Source: Alphaproteobacteria bacterium
GTDB lineage: Bacteria; Pseudomonadota; Alphaproteobacteria; Reyranellales; Reyranellaceae
Direction: 5' to 3'
DNA length: 21,113 nucleotides
Assembly: GCA_005884705.1 (NCBI GenBank)
Contig: VBAF01000275.1
Span: forward strand, 1-21,113
The position numbers and the translations under genes were made by a program. Shown here in pieces: positions 7,078 through 16,978 of this stretch. Numbering within the stretch: the first letter of the stretch is position 1; each line of letters starts with the position of its first letter. The notes under the pieces are model-generated. The model saw only the letters and a program-made list of their open reading frames with translations, was not told the DNA's origin and searched no databases.

Positions 7078-7584
7078 GTGACCGAACTGTTGCGCCGAAT
7101 CGAAGATATCGTGGCCCCGACCGTCGCCGGCATGGGCTACGAGCTCGTGCGCGTGGCGATGAGCCGGGGCGGCGGCACCGTGCAGATCATGATCGAGCCG
7201 GCCGACGGCCGGGCGATGGATGTCGAGGACTGCGCCACGCTCTCGCGCGCGCTGTCGGCGGTGCTCGACGTCGAGGACCCGATCCCCGGCACCTATACGC
7301 TGGAAGTGAGCTCGCCCGGCATCGACCGGCCGCTGACGCGCGACAAGGACTATATCCGCTGGGCCGGCCACGTCGCCCGGTTGGAAACGACGCAACCGAT
7401 CGAGGGCCGCCGCCGCTTCAAAGGTACGCTGCTGGGGCTCGAGGCTGGCGCGGTGCGGCTGAGGCTCGAGGACGGCAAGGAGACCGACGTGCCGCTGGCG
7501 CAGATCATCCGGGCCAAGCTCGAACTGACCGACGCGCTTTTGGACGAACATCGCCGCGCCGGGCAAGGCGCCGAGATCCACTAG
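7078..7584 (+). CDS. rimP: Ribosome maturation factor RimP
   Basis: This 168-residue protein assists late 30S subunit assembly. The family signature LEVSSPGIDRPL lies at residues 75-86, after the N-terminal alpha/beta domain (VAPTVAGMGYELVRV, QIMIEPADG, MDVEDCATLSRALSAVLD). The C-terminal SH3-like barrel includes RRRFKGTLLGLEAG and ends in LTDALLDEHRR. The start is taken as GTG at 7078, because homologues begin just before the ELLRRIEDIV helix. An open frame continues upstream through the leader RNA, but that DNA is promoter and attenuator, so a longer protein is unlikely. The Shine-Dalgarno is weak. It is the first gene of the operon, with nusA following after 26 bp. Confidence 0.92.
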   Translation: MTELLRRIEDIVAPTVAGMGYELVRVAMSRGGGTVQIMIEPADGRAMDVEDCATLSRALSAVLDVEDPIPGTYTLEVSSPGIDRPLTRDKDYIRWAGHVARLETTQPIEGRRRFKGTLLGLEAGAVRLRLEDGKETDVPLAQIIRAKLELTDALLDEHRRAGQGAEIH

Positions 7585-7610
7585 AGGAAATAGGGAACCA
7601 AGAGGACAAC

Positions 7611-9095
7611 ATGGCAACGACCGCCGATATCCCGCGCCTGGAGATGCTGCAGGTGGCCGACATGGTCGCCCGCGAGAAGGGCATCGAGCGCGAGGAAGTG
7701 CTCGAGGCGATGGAGCAGGCCATCCAGAAGGCCGGCCGCGCCAAGTACGGGCTGGAGCACGACATCCGCGCCGAGATCGACCGCAAGACCGGCGAGATCA
7801 AGCTGCTGCGCTTCATGCAGGTCGCCGACCCGATCGAGAACGAGAATACCCAGGTCACCGTCGCCGAGGCGCAGCGCCGCAATCCCGAGGCCCAGGTCGG
7901 CGACTTTTTGACCGATGAGCTGCCGCCGATCGACTTCGGCCGCGTCGCCGCCCAGACCGCCAAGCAGGTGATCACCCAGCGCATGCGCGAGAGCGAGCGC
8001 AAGCGCCAGTACGAGGAGTTCAAGGATCGGGTCGGCGAGATCGTGTCCGGCGTGGTCAAGCGGGTCGACTACGGCAACATCACCGTCGACCTGCAGCGCG
8101 CCGAAGGCGTGATCCGCCGCGACGAGACGATCCCGCGCGAGAGCCTGCGCGTGAACGACCGGTCGCGCAGCCATCCGCAGTTCATGGCCAAGCTGTTCAC
8201 CCAGGAAGTGCCGGAAATCTACGACAACATCATCGAGATCAAGGCGGTCGCCCGCGATCCGGGCAGCCGCGCCAAGATCGCCGTGCTCAGCCACGACAGC
8301 TCGATCGACCCGATCGGCGCCTGCGTCGGCATGCGCGGCAGCCGCGTCCAGGCGGTGGTGCAGGAGCTGCAGGGCGAGAAGGTCGACATCATCCCGTGGT
8401 CGCCCGAGCCCGCCAACTTCATCGTCAACGCGCTGGCGCCGGCCGAGGTCAGCAAGGTGCTGATGGACGAGGAGACCACCAAGGCCGAGGTCGTGGTGCC
8501 CGACGACCAGCTCAGCCTGGCGATCGGCCGCCGCGGCCAGAACGTCAAGCTCGCCTCGCAGCTCACCGGCTGGGAGATCGACATCATGACCGAGGCCGAG
8601 GAAAGCGAGCGCCGCCAGAAGGAGACGCGCGAGCGCACCGAGCTGTTCAAGGAGGCGCTTGATGTCGACGACGTCATTGCCCATCTCCTGGTGGCCGAAG
8701 GCTATGCCGCGGTCGAGGATCTGGCGGACTCCGCGATCGAGGATCTGCAGAGCGTCGAGGGCTTCGATGAGGACATCGCCACCGAGCTGCAGCGCCGCGC
8801 CCGCGAATTCATCGAGCGGCGCGACGCCGAGCTCACCACGCGCCTCGAAGAGCTGGGCGTCGCCGAGGACGTCCGCAGCATCGAGGGGCTCGACCTGGCG
8901 ATGCTGGCGGCGCTCGGCGAGAAGGGCGTAAAGACGCTCGACGACCTGGGCGACCTCGCGTCGGACGAGTTGCGCGAGATCGTCGGCGAAAGCGCCATGG
9001 ATGCCGATACCGCCAACGCCATCATCATGAAGGCGCGCGAGCACTGGTTCCCGGCCGAGGAAGCCGCCGCCGGCGGCGAAGCGGCCAAGGCCTGA
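7611..9095 (+). CDS. nusA: Transcription termination/antitermination factor NusA, with a shortened S1 domain
   Basis: NusA binds RNA polymerase and nascent RNA and modulates pausing, termination and antitermination. Of 494 residues, the N-terminal RNAP-binding domain covers about 1-130. An S1 domain begins near 135 (GEIVSGVVKRVDYGNITVDL). KH1 carries GACVGMRG at 236-243 and KH2 carries LAIGRRGQNVKLA near 303-315. Two acidic C-terminal repeats (about 355-485) end in WFPAEEA. The oddity is at residue 184/185. NDR is followed directly by SRSHPQ, whereas other NusA proteins have about 19-20 more residues here, the last strands of the S1 barrel. The reading frame is preserved. The start ATG follows AGAGGA. 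The gap could be natural or an assembly lesion. Confidence 0.93.
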   Translation: MATTADIPRLEMLQVADMVAREKGIEREEVLEAMEQAIQKAGRAKYGLEHDIRAEIDRKTGEIKLLRFMQVADPIENENTQVTVAEAQRRNPEAQVGDFLTDELPPIDFGRVAAQTAKQVITQRMRESERKRQYEEFKDRVGEIVSGVVKRVDYGNITVDLQRAEGVIRRDETIPRESLRVNDRSRSHPQFMAKLFTQEVPEIYDNIIEIKAVARDPGSRAKIAVLSHDSSIDPIGACVGMRGSRVQAVVQELQGEKVDIIPWSPEPANFIVNALAPAEVSKVLMDEETTKAEVVVPDDQLSLAIGRRGQNVKLASQLTGWEIDIMTEAEESERRQKETRERTELFKEALDVDDVIAHLLVAEGYAAVEDLADSAIEDLQSVEGFDEDIATELQRRAREFIERRDAELTTRLEELGVAEDVRSIEGLDLAMLAALGEKGVKTLDDLGDLASDELREIVGESAMDADTANAIIMKAREHWFPAEEAAAGGEAAKA

Positions 9096-9113
9096 CCGAA
9101 GGAGACCGATCGC

Positions 9114-9722
9114 TTGACCATGGCCCTCGCCATGACCCTCGAACCCACCACGGCGCCAGTCGCCGGTCCGCTGCGCACCTGCATCGTGACCGGCGAGAGC
9201 TTGGCGCCGGAGCGGATGATCCGGTTCGTCGTCGGGCCCGAGGGCGACGCCGTGCCCGATCTGGCGCGGCGCCTGCCGGGGCGCGGGATGTGGCTCAAGG
9301 CCGAACGGGCGATCATCGAGCAGGCGGTGGCCCGCAAGGCCTTCTCCCGCGCCGCGCGCAAGCCGGTGACGGCGGCGGCCGACCTGCCGGAGCGGATCGA
9401 GCATCTGCTGCTGCAGCGCGCCTTGGAAGACCTGGCGCGGGCACGCCGCGCCGGCCGCGCGGTGGCGGGCTTCGTCAAGGTCGAACAGTTGGTCGGCCGG
9501 CGTCGGGCCGGCCTGCTCGTCGTGGCCGACGAGGCCGACGGCGATGGCCTCGGCAAGCTCCAGGCGAGCGGATTGCCGATCGAACGGCTGTGCAGCGCCG
9601 CCCTGCTGGGCGGCGTGTTTGGACGGGAACAGGCGGTCTACGTGGCCGTGGCGCGCGACGATGCGTCGTTCGAACGGCGCCGGTTGACGGGCCGGAGCGG
9701 AGCAAGGACAACACGCGTATGA
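9114..9722 (+). CDS. ylxR: YlxR-family (DUF448) RNA-binding protein with a C-terminal L7Ae-like half
   Basis: This 202-residue protein lies between nusA and infB, the standard alphaproteobacterial position. The N-terminal YlxR domain shows RTCIVTGE at 21-28, then MIRFVVGPEGD and LPGRGMWL (55-61), followed by helical RKAFSRAARK. The C-terminal half (about 95-185) has the pattern of an L7Ae-like RNA-binding fold, usual for the long alphaproteobacterial form. The exact role is unsettled; RNA or nucleoid binding is proposed in the family. I take the TTG at 9114 as the start because GGAGA ends 8 nt before it. The ATG at 9120 is the alternative. The stop overlaps the infB start (ATGA at 9719-9722). 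Confidence 0.88.
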   Translation: MTMALAMTLEPTTAPVAGPLRTCIVTGESLAPERMIRFVVGPEGDAVPDLARRLPGRGMWLKAERAIIEQAVARKAFSRAARKPVTAAADLPERIEHLLLQRALEDLARARRAGRAVAGFVKVEQLVGRRRAGLLVVADEADGDGLGKLQASGLPIERLCSAALLGGVFGREQAVYVAVARDDASFERRRLTGRSGARTTRV

Positions 9723-11206
9723 CGGAACAGAAAGAATCGACCAAGCCGACCAAGCCGCTGACGCTGTCGACCACGACACGCAGCGGCACGGCTGCCTCCA
9801 AGGGAGGCGGCGAGACGCAGGTGCGCCAGAAGTTCAGCCATGGGCGCACCCGTGCGGTGACGGTCGAGGTCAAGAAGCCGGTCAAGCGCCCGGCTGCCGG
9901 GACGGCGCCGGCCGCCGCTGCGGCCCCCGCACCGTCCGAACCTGCTGCGGCGCCTGCCCCGAGCGGCCGCACCCTGAAGCTGGGCGGCGCGGCTGCGCCG
10001 GCGCCGACGACGGCGCGCGCCGCAACGCCGCCGCCTGCCGCCCCGCCCGGACGGTCGACCGTCACGCCGCGCCCGCAGTCGGGCGCCCGCGGCGGCATCG
10101 TGCTGCGCACCCTCACCGAAGAAGAGAAAGAGGCCCGTGCGCGGGCCCTGGTCGACGCCAACCGCGACGCCGAGGTGGCGCGCCAGCGGGCGGCCGAGGA
10201 CGCCAAGCGGCGCGATGCCGAGGATAAGGTACGCCACGTCGCCGAGGAAGAGCATCGCCGGCGCCTGGCCGACGAAGAGACACGCAAGCGGACCGAAGAC
10301 GAGGTGAAGCGCAAGGCCGATGCGCTGGTGCAGAAGCGCATCGACCAGGCCGGTGCCGCACCGCAGACGCCGATGGCCCGTCAGGTCGAGGAGATCGGTG
10401 CACCGAGCCCGGCCGCGCCGTCGCGGCCGCAGGCCGGCGCATCGACGCGGCCGATGGCCAGTGCCCCGATGCCGGGCGGTCCGGTGGTCGTGCGCCGCCC
10501 GCCGGGGTCGCCGCCGCCCTATCAGGCGCCGGGAGGAAGCGGCCTGCGCCGCCCGCCGATGCGCCCGCAGACGCCGCTCGCGCCCAAGCGCGTGCCGGCG
10601 CCGCCGGGTGCCCGCCGTGAGGGGCCCAAGCGCCGGTCCGACAAGATCGACGTCGGCCGCGCGGTCGAGGGCGAGAACGATTTCCGCAGCCGGTCGGTGG
10701 CGCAGCAGCGCCGTCGCCTGGAGCGCGAGCGCCGCCGCGAGCACTCGAACGAGCCGCAGCAGAAGGTCTATCGCGAGGTCACGATCCCCGAGACGATCAC
10801 GGTGCAGGAGCTCGCTGCGCGCATGTCCGAGCGCGGCGCCGACGTGATCAAGACGCTGATGGGCATGGGCGTGATGGCCACCATCAACCAGGTGATCGAT
10901 CCCGATACCGCCGAGCTGGTGGTCACCGAGATGGGTCACCGGTTCAAGCGCGTCACCGAAGGCGACGTCGAGACCGGCCTGACCGATTCGGCCGATGCCG
11001 ACGAGAGCCAGGTGGCGCGGCCGCCGGTGGTCACCATCATGGGCCACGTCGACCACGGCAAGACCTCGCTGCTCGACGCGCTGCGCGCCACCGACGTGGC
11101 GGCGCACGAGGCGGGCGGCATCACCCAGCATATCGGCGCCTATCAGGTGACCACACGCCGGGCCACGAGGCCTTCACCGCGATGCGCGCCCGCGGCGCCA
11201 AGGTGA
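9719..11206 (+). CDS. infB: Translation initiation factor IF-2, N-terminal part (reading frame broken near 11152)
   Basis: IF2 is the GTPase that brings initiator tRNA to the 30S subunit. This frame encodes the alphaproteobacterial IF2 N-terminus (LTLSTTTRSG, VRQKFSHGRTRAV) and an Ala/Pro-rich linker. A long charged helix (about residues 140-210), the IF2_N domain (VTIPETITVQELAARMSERG) and the start of the G domain follow. The G domain includes the P-loop GHVDHGKT at 442-449 and switch I GITQHIGAYQV. After YQVTT the frame turns into unrelated Arg/Pro-rich sequence and stops at 11206. The normal continuation, DTPGHEAF and onward, resumes in another frame. ATG 9719 follows AAGGA and overlaps the ylxR stop. 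Together with the next entry this is one broken gene. Confidence 0.9.
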   Translation: MTEQKESTKPTKPLTLSTTTRSGTAASKGGGETQVRQKFSHGRTRAVTVEVKKPVKRPAAGTAPAAAAAPAPSEPAAAPAPSGRTLKLGGAAAPAPTTARAATPPPAAPPGRSTVTPRPQSGARGGIVLRTLTEEEKEARARALVDANRDAEVARQRAAEDAKRRDAEDKVRHVAEEEHRRRLADEETRKRTEDEVKRKADALVQKRIDQAGAAPQTPMARQVEEIGAPSPAAPSRPQAGASTRPMASAPMPGGPVVVRRPPGSPPPYQAPGGSGLRRPPMRPQTPLAPKRVPAPPGARREGPKRRSDKIDVGRAVEGENDFRSRSVAQQRRRLERERRREHSNEPQQKVYREVTIPETITVQELAARMSERGADVIKTLMGMGVMATINQVIDPDTAELVVTEMGHRFKRVTEGDVETGLTDSADADESQVARPPVVTIMGHVDHGKTSLLDALRATDVAAHEAGGITQHIGAYQVTTRRATRPSPRCAPAAPR

Positions 11207-12498
11207 CCGACATCGTGGTGCTGGTGGTGGCCGCCGACGACGGCGTCATGCCCCAGACCAAGGAAGCGATCGCCCACGCGAAGTTGGCCGGCGTGCCGAT
11301 CATCGTGGCGATCAACAAGATGGACAAGGCCGGCGCCGATCCGAACGCCGTGCGCAACGAGCTGCTGCGCGACGAGATCCAGGTCGAGCAGCTGGGCGGC
11401 GACGTCCAGTCGATCGAGGTCTCGGCGACCCAGAAGACCAACCTCGACAAGCTCGAGGAAGCGATCCTGCTGCAGGCCGAGTTGCTCGACCTCAAGGCAA
11501 ATCCCGAGCGCCCCGCCGACGGCGTCGTGATCGAGGCCAAGCTCGATCCGGGCCGCGGCTCGGTAGCGACCGTGCTGGTCCAGCGCGGCACACTCAGGGT
11601 CGGTGACGTGCTGGTTGCCGGCGCGGTGTGGGGTCGCGTGCGTCGCCTGGTCGACGATCACGGCCAGGTGGTGGAGACGGCGGGACCGGCGTTCCCCGTG
11701 GAGATCCTGGGCCTCGACGGCACGCCGCAGGCGGGCGACGAGTTCCATGTCGTCGAGAGCGAGGCGCGGGCGCGCGAGATCGCCGACTTCCGCGTCCGTC
11801 GCGACCGGCAGGCCCAGCTTGCCCGAGTCGCGGGCGGCCGCGGCACGCTGGAAGAGATGATGAAGGGCATCCGCGAGGGCACCGCCAAGGAGCTGCCGGT
11901 GCTGATCAAGGCCGACGTGCAGGGCTCGGCCGAGGCGCTCGCGGGCGCGATCTCGCGGCTGTCGACCGAGAAGGTGGCGACCCGCGTCGTGCTGAGCGGC
12001 GTCGGCGGCATCAGCGAGGCCGACCTGACGCTCGCCAAGGCGTCGGGCGCGCTGATCATCGGCTTCAACGTGCGGGCGAACCCGCAGGCGCGCGAGATCG
12101 CCAAGCGCGACAAGATCGACATCCGCTACTACAGCATCATCTACAAGGTCACCGAGGACATCGAAGCGTTGATGCTCGGCCTGGTCGATCCGACCTACAA
12201 GGAGACCTTCATCGGCAATGCGCAGATCCGCGAGGTCTTCCGCATCACCAAGGTCGGCAACGTCGCCGGCTGCATGGTCACCGAAGGCATGGTCAAGCGC
12301 GGCGCCAAGGTCCGCCTGCTGCGCGACAACGTGGTGATCCACGAGGGCACGCTGAAGACGCTGCGCCGCTTCAAGGACGAGGTCCGCGAGGTCCAGAACG
12401 GCTACGAATGCGGCATGGCGTTCGAGAACTACGACGACCTCAAGGTCGGCGACGTGATCGAGTGCTTCGACGTCGAAGAGGTCAAGCCGTCGTTGTAA
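11152..12498 (+). CDS. infB: Translation initiation factor IF-2, C-terminal part (after the frame break)
   Basis: This is the rest of the IF2 G domain and domains II-IV, one frame away from the N-terminal part. It begins H-TPGHEAFTAMRARGAKVTD, so the G3 motif DTPGH has lost its Asp codon. It then has G4 NKMD (in IIVAINKMDKAG), G5 VSATQ, domain II (VLVQRGTLRVGDVLV), domain III (VLIKADVQGSAEAL) and the C-terminal fMet-tRNA-binding domain (KDEVREVQNGYECGMAFENYDDLKVGDVIE). The first internal ATG is at 11182. No ribosome-binding site was found for independent translation. All downstream parts look intact, so the lesion is confined to a small 3n+1-nt deletion, which I estimate at 28-34 nt by comparison with the family. 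Confidence 0.9.
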   Translation, partial: HTPGHEAFTAMRARGAKVTDIVVLVVAADDGVMPQTKEAIAHAKLAGVPIIVAINKMDKAGADPNAVRNELLRDEIQVEQLGGDVQSIEVSATQKTNLDKLEEAILLQAELLDLKANPERPADGVVIEAKLDPGRGSVATVLVQRGTLRVGDVLVAGAVWGRVRRLVDDHGQVVETAGPAFPVEILGLDGTPQAGDEFHVVESEARAREIADFRVRRDRQAQLARVAGGRGTLEEMMKGIREGTAKELPVLIKADVQGSAEALAGAISRLSTEKVATRVVLSGVGGISEADLTLAKASGALIIGFNVRANPQAREIAKRDKIDIRYYSIIYKVTEDIEALMLGLVDPTYKETFIGNAQIREVFRITKVGNVAGCMVTEGMVKRGAKVRLLRDNVVIHEGTLKTLRRFKDEVREVQNGYECGMAFENYDDLKVGDVIECFDVEEVKPSL

Positions 12499-12503
12499 GC
12501 CTT

Positions 12504-12529
12504 GGGGCGCGCTGCGCGTGGCGCGCCCT
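12504..12529 (+). other. GC-only hairpin between infB and rbfA
   Basis: GGGCGCGC (12505-12512) pairs perfectly with GCGCGCCC (12521-12528) around an 8-nt loop, with one further G-U pair outside. There is no U-tract, so this is more likely an RNA-processing or stabilising hairpin, or a pause site, than a terminator. It lies 24 nt before the rbfA start. Confidence 0.55.
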
Positions 12530-12552
12530 GTCAGGACGATGAGGACCACGCC

Positions 12553-12954
12553 ATGCCCCGGCGTCGCTCGACCGAAAAAGACCGCGGCCACAGCCAGCGC
12601 CAATTGCGCGTCGGCGAGGAGATCCGCCATCTGCTGGCCGACCTGCTCGAGCGCGGCAACATGGGCGATCCCGAGCTGCGCGCCGCCTCGATCACGGTGA
12701 CCTCGGTCGACGTCAGCCCCGACCTGCGCAACGCCACGGCCTTCGTCATACCGCTCGGCGGCAAGGACAGCGAGCGGCTGCTCACCGCCCTGCGCCGTGC
12801 CGCGCCGTGGTTCCGCGCCCGGGTGAGCGAGAAGGCGGGCCTGCGCAGCGCGCCGGAGATCCGCTTCCGGCTCGACACCACCTTCGACGAGGCCGACAAG
12901 ATCGGCGCCCTGCTGCGCCGGCCCGACGTGGCGCGCGACATCGAGGACGAGTGA
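12553..12954 (+). CDS. rbfA: Ribosome-binding factor A
   Basis: This 133-residue single-KH-domain protein binds the 30S subunit and is needed for late 16S rRNA processing and cold growth. Family features are RQLRVGEEIRHLLADLL at the N-terminus, then ITVTSVDVSPDLRNATAFV (about 40-58), LRRAAPWFRARVSEKAGLRSAPEIRFRLDTTFDEADKI and the C-terminal tail RDIEDE. The ATG at 12553 lies 8 nt after GAGG. A longer frame from 12502 would start inside the intergenic hairpin and is rejected. The stop overlaps the truB start as GTGA. Confidence 0.93.
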   Translation: MPRRRSTEKDRGHSQRQLRVGEEIRHLLADLLERGNMGDPELRAASITVTSVDVSPDLRNATAFVIPLGGKDSERLLTALRRAAPWFRARVSEKAGLRSAPEIRFRLDTTFDEADKIGALLRRPDVARDIEDE

Positions 12955-13856
12955 ACCCCAAGCGACCGAAGCAGAAGGTCGACGGATGGGTGGTGCTCGA
13001 CAAGCCGCTCGGCATGGGCTCGACCCAGGCCGTCGGCCGGGTGCGCTGGCTGTTCTCCGCCGCCAAGGCGGGCCATGGCGGCACGCTTGATCCGCTGGCA
13101 ACAGGCGTGCTGCCGATCGCCTTGGGCGAGGCGACCAAGACCGTCCCGTTCGTGATGGACGGCCGCAAGGAATACCGCTTCACGCTGCGCTTCGGCGAGG
13201 CGCGCTCGACCGAGGACGGCGAGGGCGAGATCGTCGCTGAAAGCGATGCAAGGCCATCCGACGCGGAGATCGGCTCGGCGCTGGCGGGTTTCACCGGTGA
13301 GATCGAGCAAGTGCCGCCGGCCTTCTCGGCCCTGAAGATCGCCGGCCGACGGGCCTATGACCTCGCCCGGGCCGGCGAGGCCGTCGACCTTAAGCCGCGC
13401 AAGGTCATGATCGAGAGCCTGGCGCTGCTGGCGCGTCCCGACGCGGACCATGCAGATTTCGTGGTCTCGTGCGGCAAGGGCACCTATATCCGGTCGCTCG
13501 GCCGCGATCTCGCCCGCGCGCTCGGCACGGTCGGGCATCTGTCGGCGCTGCGTCGAACCGCCGTTGGCCCGTTCCGCGAGGAGGCGGCCATTTCGCTTCC
13601 CAAACTGGAAGCCCTCGGGCATATTCCGCCGCTTCTCGGGGCCCTGGTGCCCGTTGCGACCGCGCTGGACGACATCCCGGCGCTGGCCCTGACGGGGACC
13701 CAAGCGGACCAGCTGCGCCACGGCCAGCCGGTGTTCTTGACCCGGGACGCACCGCCCTCCGGCACGCTGGTTCGTGCCGAGACAGGCAGCAAGCTGGTGG
13801 CTCTGGTCCGTTCCGACGGGGTGGCTCTACAGCCGGTGCGCGTGTTCAACCTTTAG
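12951..13856 (+). CDS. truB: tRNA pseudouridine-55 synthase
   Basis: TruB isomerises U55 in the T-loop of tRNAs. The 301-residue protein shows the N-terminal DGWVVLDKPLGMGST, the catalytic-loop motif AGHGGTLDPLATGVLP with the nucleophile D47, the motif TGEIEQVPPAFSALKIAGRRAYDLAR, and CGKGTYIRSLGRDLARALG. A C-terminal PUA-like region follows from about residue 240. The GTG start at 12951 overlaps the rbfA stop by four bases, which argues for translational coupling and against the longer open frame from 12807. rpsO follows after 17 bp in the same operon. Confidence 0.95.
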   Translation: MNPKRPKQKVDGWVVLDKPLGMGSTQAVGRVRWLFSAAKAGHGGTLDPLATGVLPIALGEATKTVPFVMDGRKEYRFTLRFGEARSTEDGEGEIVAESDARPSDAEIGSALAGFTGEIEQVPPAFSALKIAGRRAYDLARAGEAVDLKPRKVMIESLALLARPDADHADFVVSCGKGTYIRSLGRDLARALGTVGHLSALRRTAVGPFREEAAISLPKLEALGHIPPLLGALVPVATALDDIPALALTGTQADQLRHGQPVFLTRDAPPSGTLVRAETGSKLVALVRSDGVALQPVRVFNL

Positions 13857-13873
13857 TCGTCAGGAGACCCCCG

Positions 13874-14143
13874 ATGTCGATTACAGTCGAGCGCAAGGCG
13901 GAGCTCATCAAGTCCTACGGCCAGGGCGAAGGCGACACCGGTTCGCCGGAAGTGCAAGTCGCCATCCTCAGCGAGCGCATCAGCAATCTCACCGAGCACT
14001 TCAAGGGCCACGCGAAGGATCATCATTCGCGCCGTGGCCTGCTCAAGATGGTCGGCCAGCGCCGCCGTCTACTCGACTATCTCAAGGCCAGGGACAACAA
14101 GCGCTACGACTCTCTGATCGAGCGTCTGGGTCTGCGTCGTTGA
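13874..14143 (+). CDS. rpsO: 30S ribosomal protein S15
   Basis: This primary 16S rRNA-binding protein of the platform is 89 residues, exactly the usual length. It has the family blocks GDTGSPEVQVAILSERI and LTEHFKGHAKDHHSRRGLL, then GQRRRLLDYLK and YDSLIERLGLRR. A CAGGAGA ribosome-binding site at 13861-13867 lies 6 nt before the ATG. It is the last gene before an intrinsic terminator. The pairing rpsO-pnp is conserved across proteobacteria. Confidence 0.97.
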   Translation: MSITVERKAELIKSYGQGEGDTGSPEVQVAILSERISNLTEHFKGHAKDHHSRRGLLKMVGQRRRLLDYLKARDNKRYDSLIERLGLRR

Positions 14144-14149
14144 GTTCAC

Positions 14150-14175
14150 GGCCCCGTCGATTGGCGGGGCCTTTT
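14150..14175 (+). terminator. Intrinsic terminator after rpsO
   Basis: GGCCCCG (14150-14156) pairs with CGGGGCC (14165-14171) around an 8-nt loop and is followed at once by TTTT. It ends the rimP-to-rpsO transcript, perhaps only partially, because pnp follows on the same strand. Confidence 0.85.
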
Positions 14176-14230
14176 CGCGTCGTGTCGTCCGGTCCCCGTT
14201 TGCAAGGCCGGCCGACGCGACTTCGTAGGT

Positions 14231-14293
14231 ACCGGGAAGGCAGGGGCTGAGTGCAAAGGCCTGTCCCGGTCCTGCCGGCGCAAGGGCGCCGGC
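14231..14293 (+). promoter_or_regulatory. Structured pnp leader with two consecutive hairpins
   Basis: Hairpin 1 joins ACCGGGA + AGGC (14231-14241) to GCCT + TCCCGGT (14259-14270), 11 bp with a single bulged G and a 17-nt loop. Hairpin 2 joins GCCGGCGC (14274-14281) to GCGCCGGC (14286-14293), 8 bp with a 4-nt AAGG loop. In enterobacteria the pnp leader folds into an RNase III-cleaved stem that mediates PNPase autoregulation. The position here fits the same role, but this is inference. I see no convincing separate promoter between 14176 and 14230. Confidence 0.5.
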
Positions 14294-14339
14294 GGGCGGT
14301 CGTCGCCGAACGGGGGCGTGCGGCCGGTAGGAAAGGAAG

Positions 14340-16493
<2,154 letters not shown>

Positions 16494-16519
16494 GCCTCGA
16501 CGTTCTCCGAAAAGCACAG

Positions 16520-16545
16520 ACGGCGGCCTGCGGGCCGCCGTTTTT
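16520..16545 (+). terminator. Intrinsic terminator after pnp
   Basis: ACGGCGGCC (16520-16528) pairs with GGCCGCCGT (16533-16541) around TGCG, followed by a run of five T. There is no equivalent T-run on the other strand, so it acts on pnp only. Confidence 0.88.
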
Positions 16546-16547
16546 CG

Positions 16548-16934
16548 TCAGACCCTGGCGTCGCCCCAGACGACGGTCGAGCCGTAGACCTCGGGAATCT
16601 TGGCGTCCTGCGCGGCCGGGGAGAACAGCTCCCATTCGATGCCGTTGACGTCATGGTCGGACGAGAAGTCCCTGGCCGCGTCGTCCTCGAAGCCGAGATG
16701 GCGGAGCTGGCCGGCGCGCGCCGGCATCTCGTTGATCGAAAAATTGAGTTGCTCGGTGCGGAACAGCGCGTACTTGCCGGGCACGACGGCGGTCGGCGGC
16801 ACGCCGAGGCGCCGGCGATAGTCCTCGATCGAGGCGGCGAGGTCGGCGACGGCGATGGCAATATGAAAGCGGCGCAGGATGGCCTCCCCTCGGTTGGCGG
16901 CGCTCACCTCACCAGACCGGTCGGGCGGGGGCAA
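16548..16934 (-). CDS. VOC/glyoxalase-superfamily protein
   Basis: This 128-residue protein has one vicinal-oxygen-chelate type unit. FHIAIAVADLAASIEDYRRRLG forms the first beta-alpha-beta unit, RTEQLNFSIN a middle strand and QLRHLGFEDDAA the second repeat, with a C-terminal NGIEWELFSP containing the usual metal-ligand Glu. The function cannot be assigned; dioxygenases, lyases and resistance proteins share the fold. The TTG at 16934 is chosen because GGAGG lies 8 nt upstream. The GTG at 16907 and a later start near the conserved RRFHIA are alternatives, and residues 1-20 are poorly supported by the family fold. It converges on pnp and is divergent from the dioxygenase-like gene, 44 bp away. 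Confidence 0.75.
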   Translation of the reverse strand: MPPPDRSGEVSAANRGEAILRRFHIAIAVADLAASIEDYRRRLGVPPTAVVPGKYALFRTEQLNFSINEMPARAGQLRHLGFEDDAARDFSSDHDVNGIEWELFSPAAQDAKIPEVYGSTVVWGDARV

Positions 16935-16978
16935 GATGGCGGCCTCCGGGTCGCCATTTTTGCTTGTAGACTGACGGC

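Noticed and set aside
7581..9779. 732-codon minus-strand frame opposite nusA and ylxR
   Set aside because: Same GC-shadow effect; it crosses two well-supported genes and has no family resemblance.
11182..12498. Independent internal start giving a short IF2 isoform from ATG 11182
   Set aside because: Known short IF2 forms start before the G domain; this one would lack the P-loop, and no ribosome-binding site is visible, so a frame lesion is the simpler reading.
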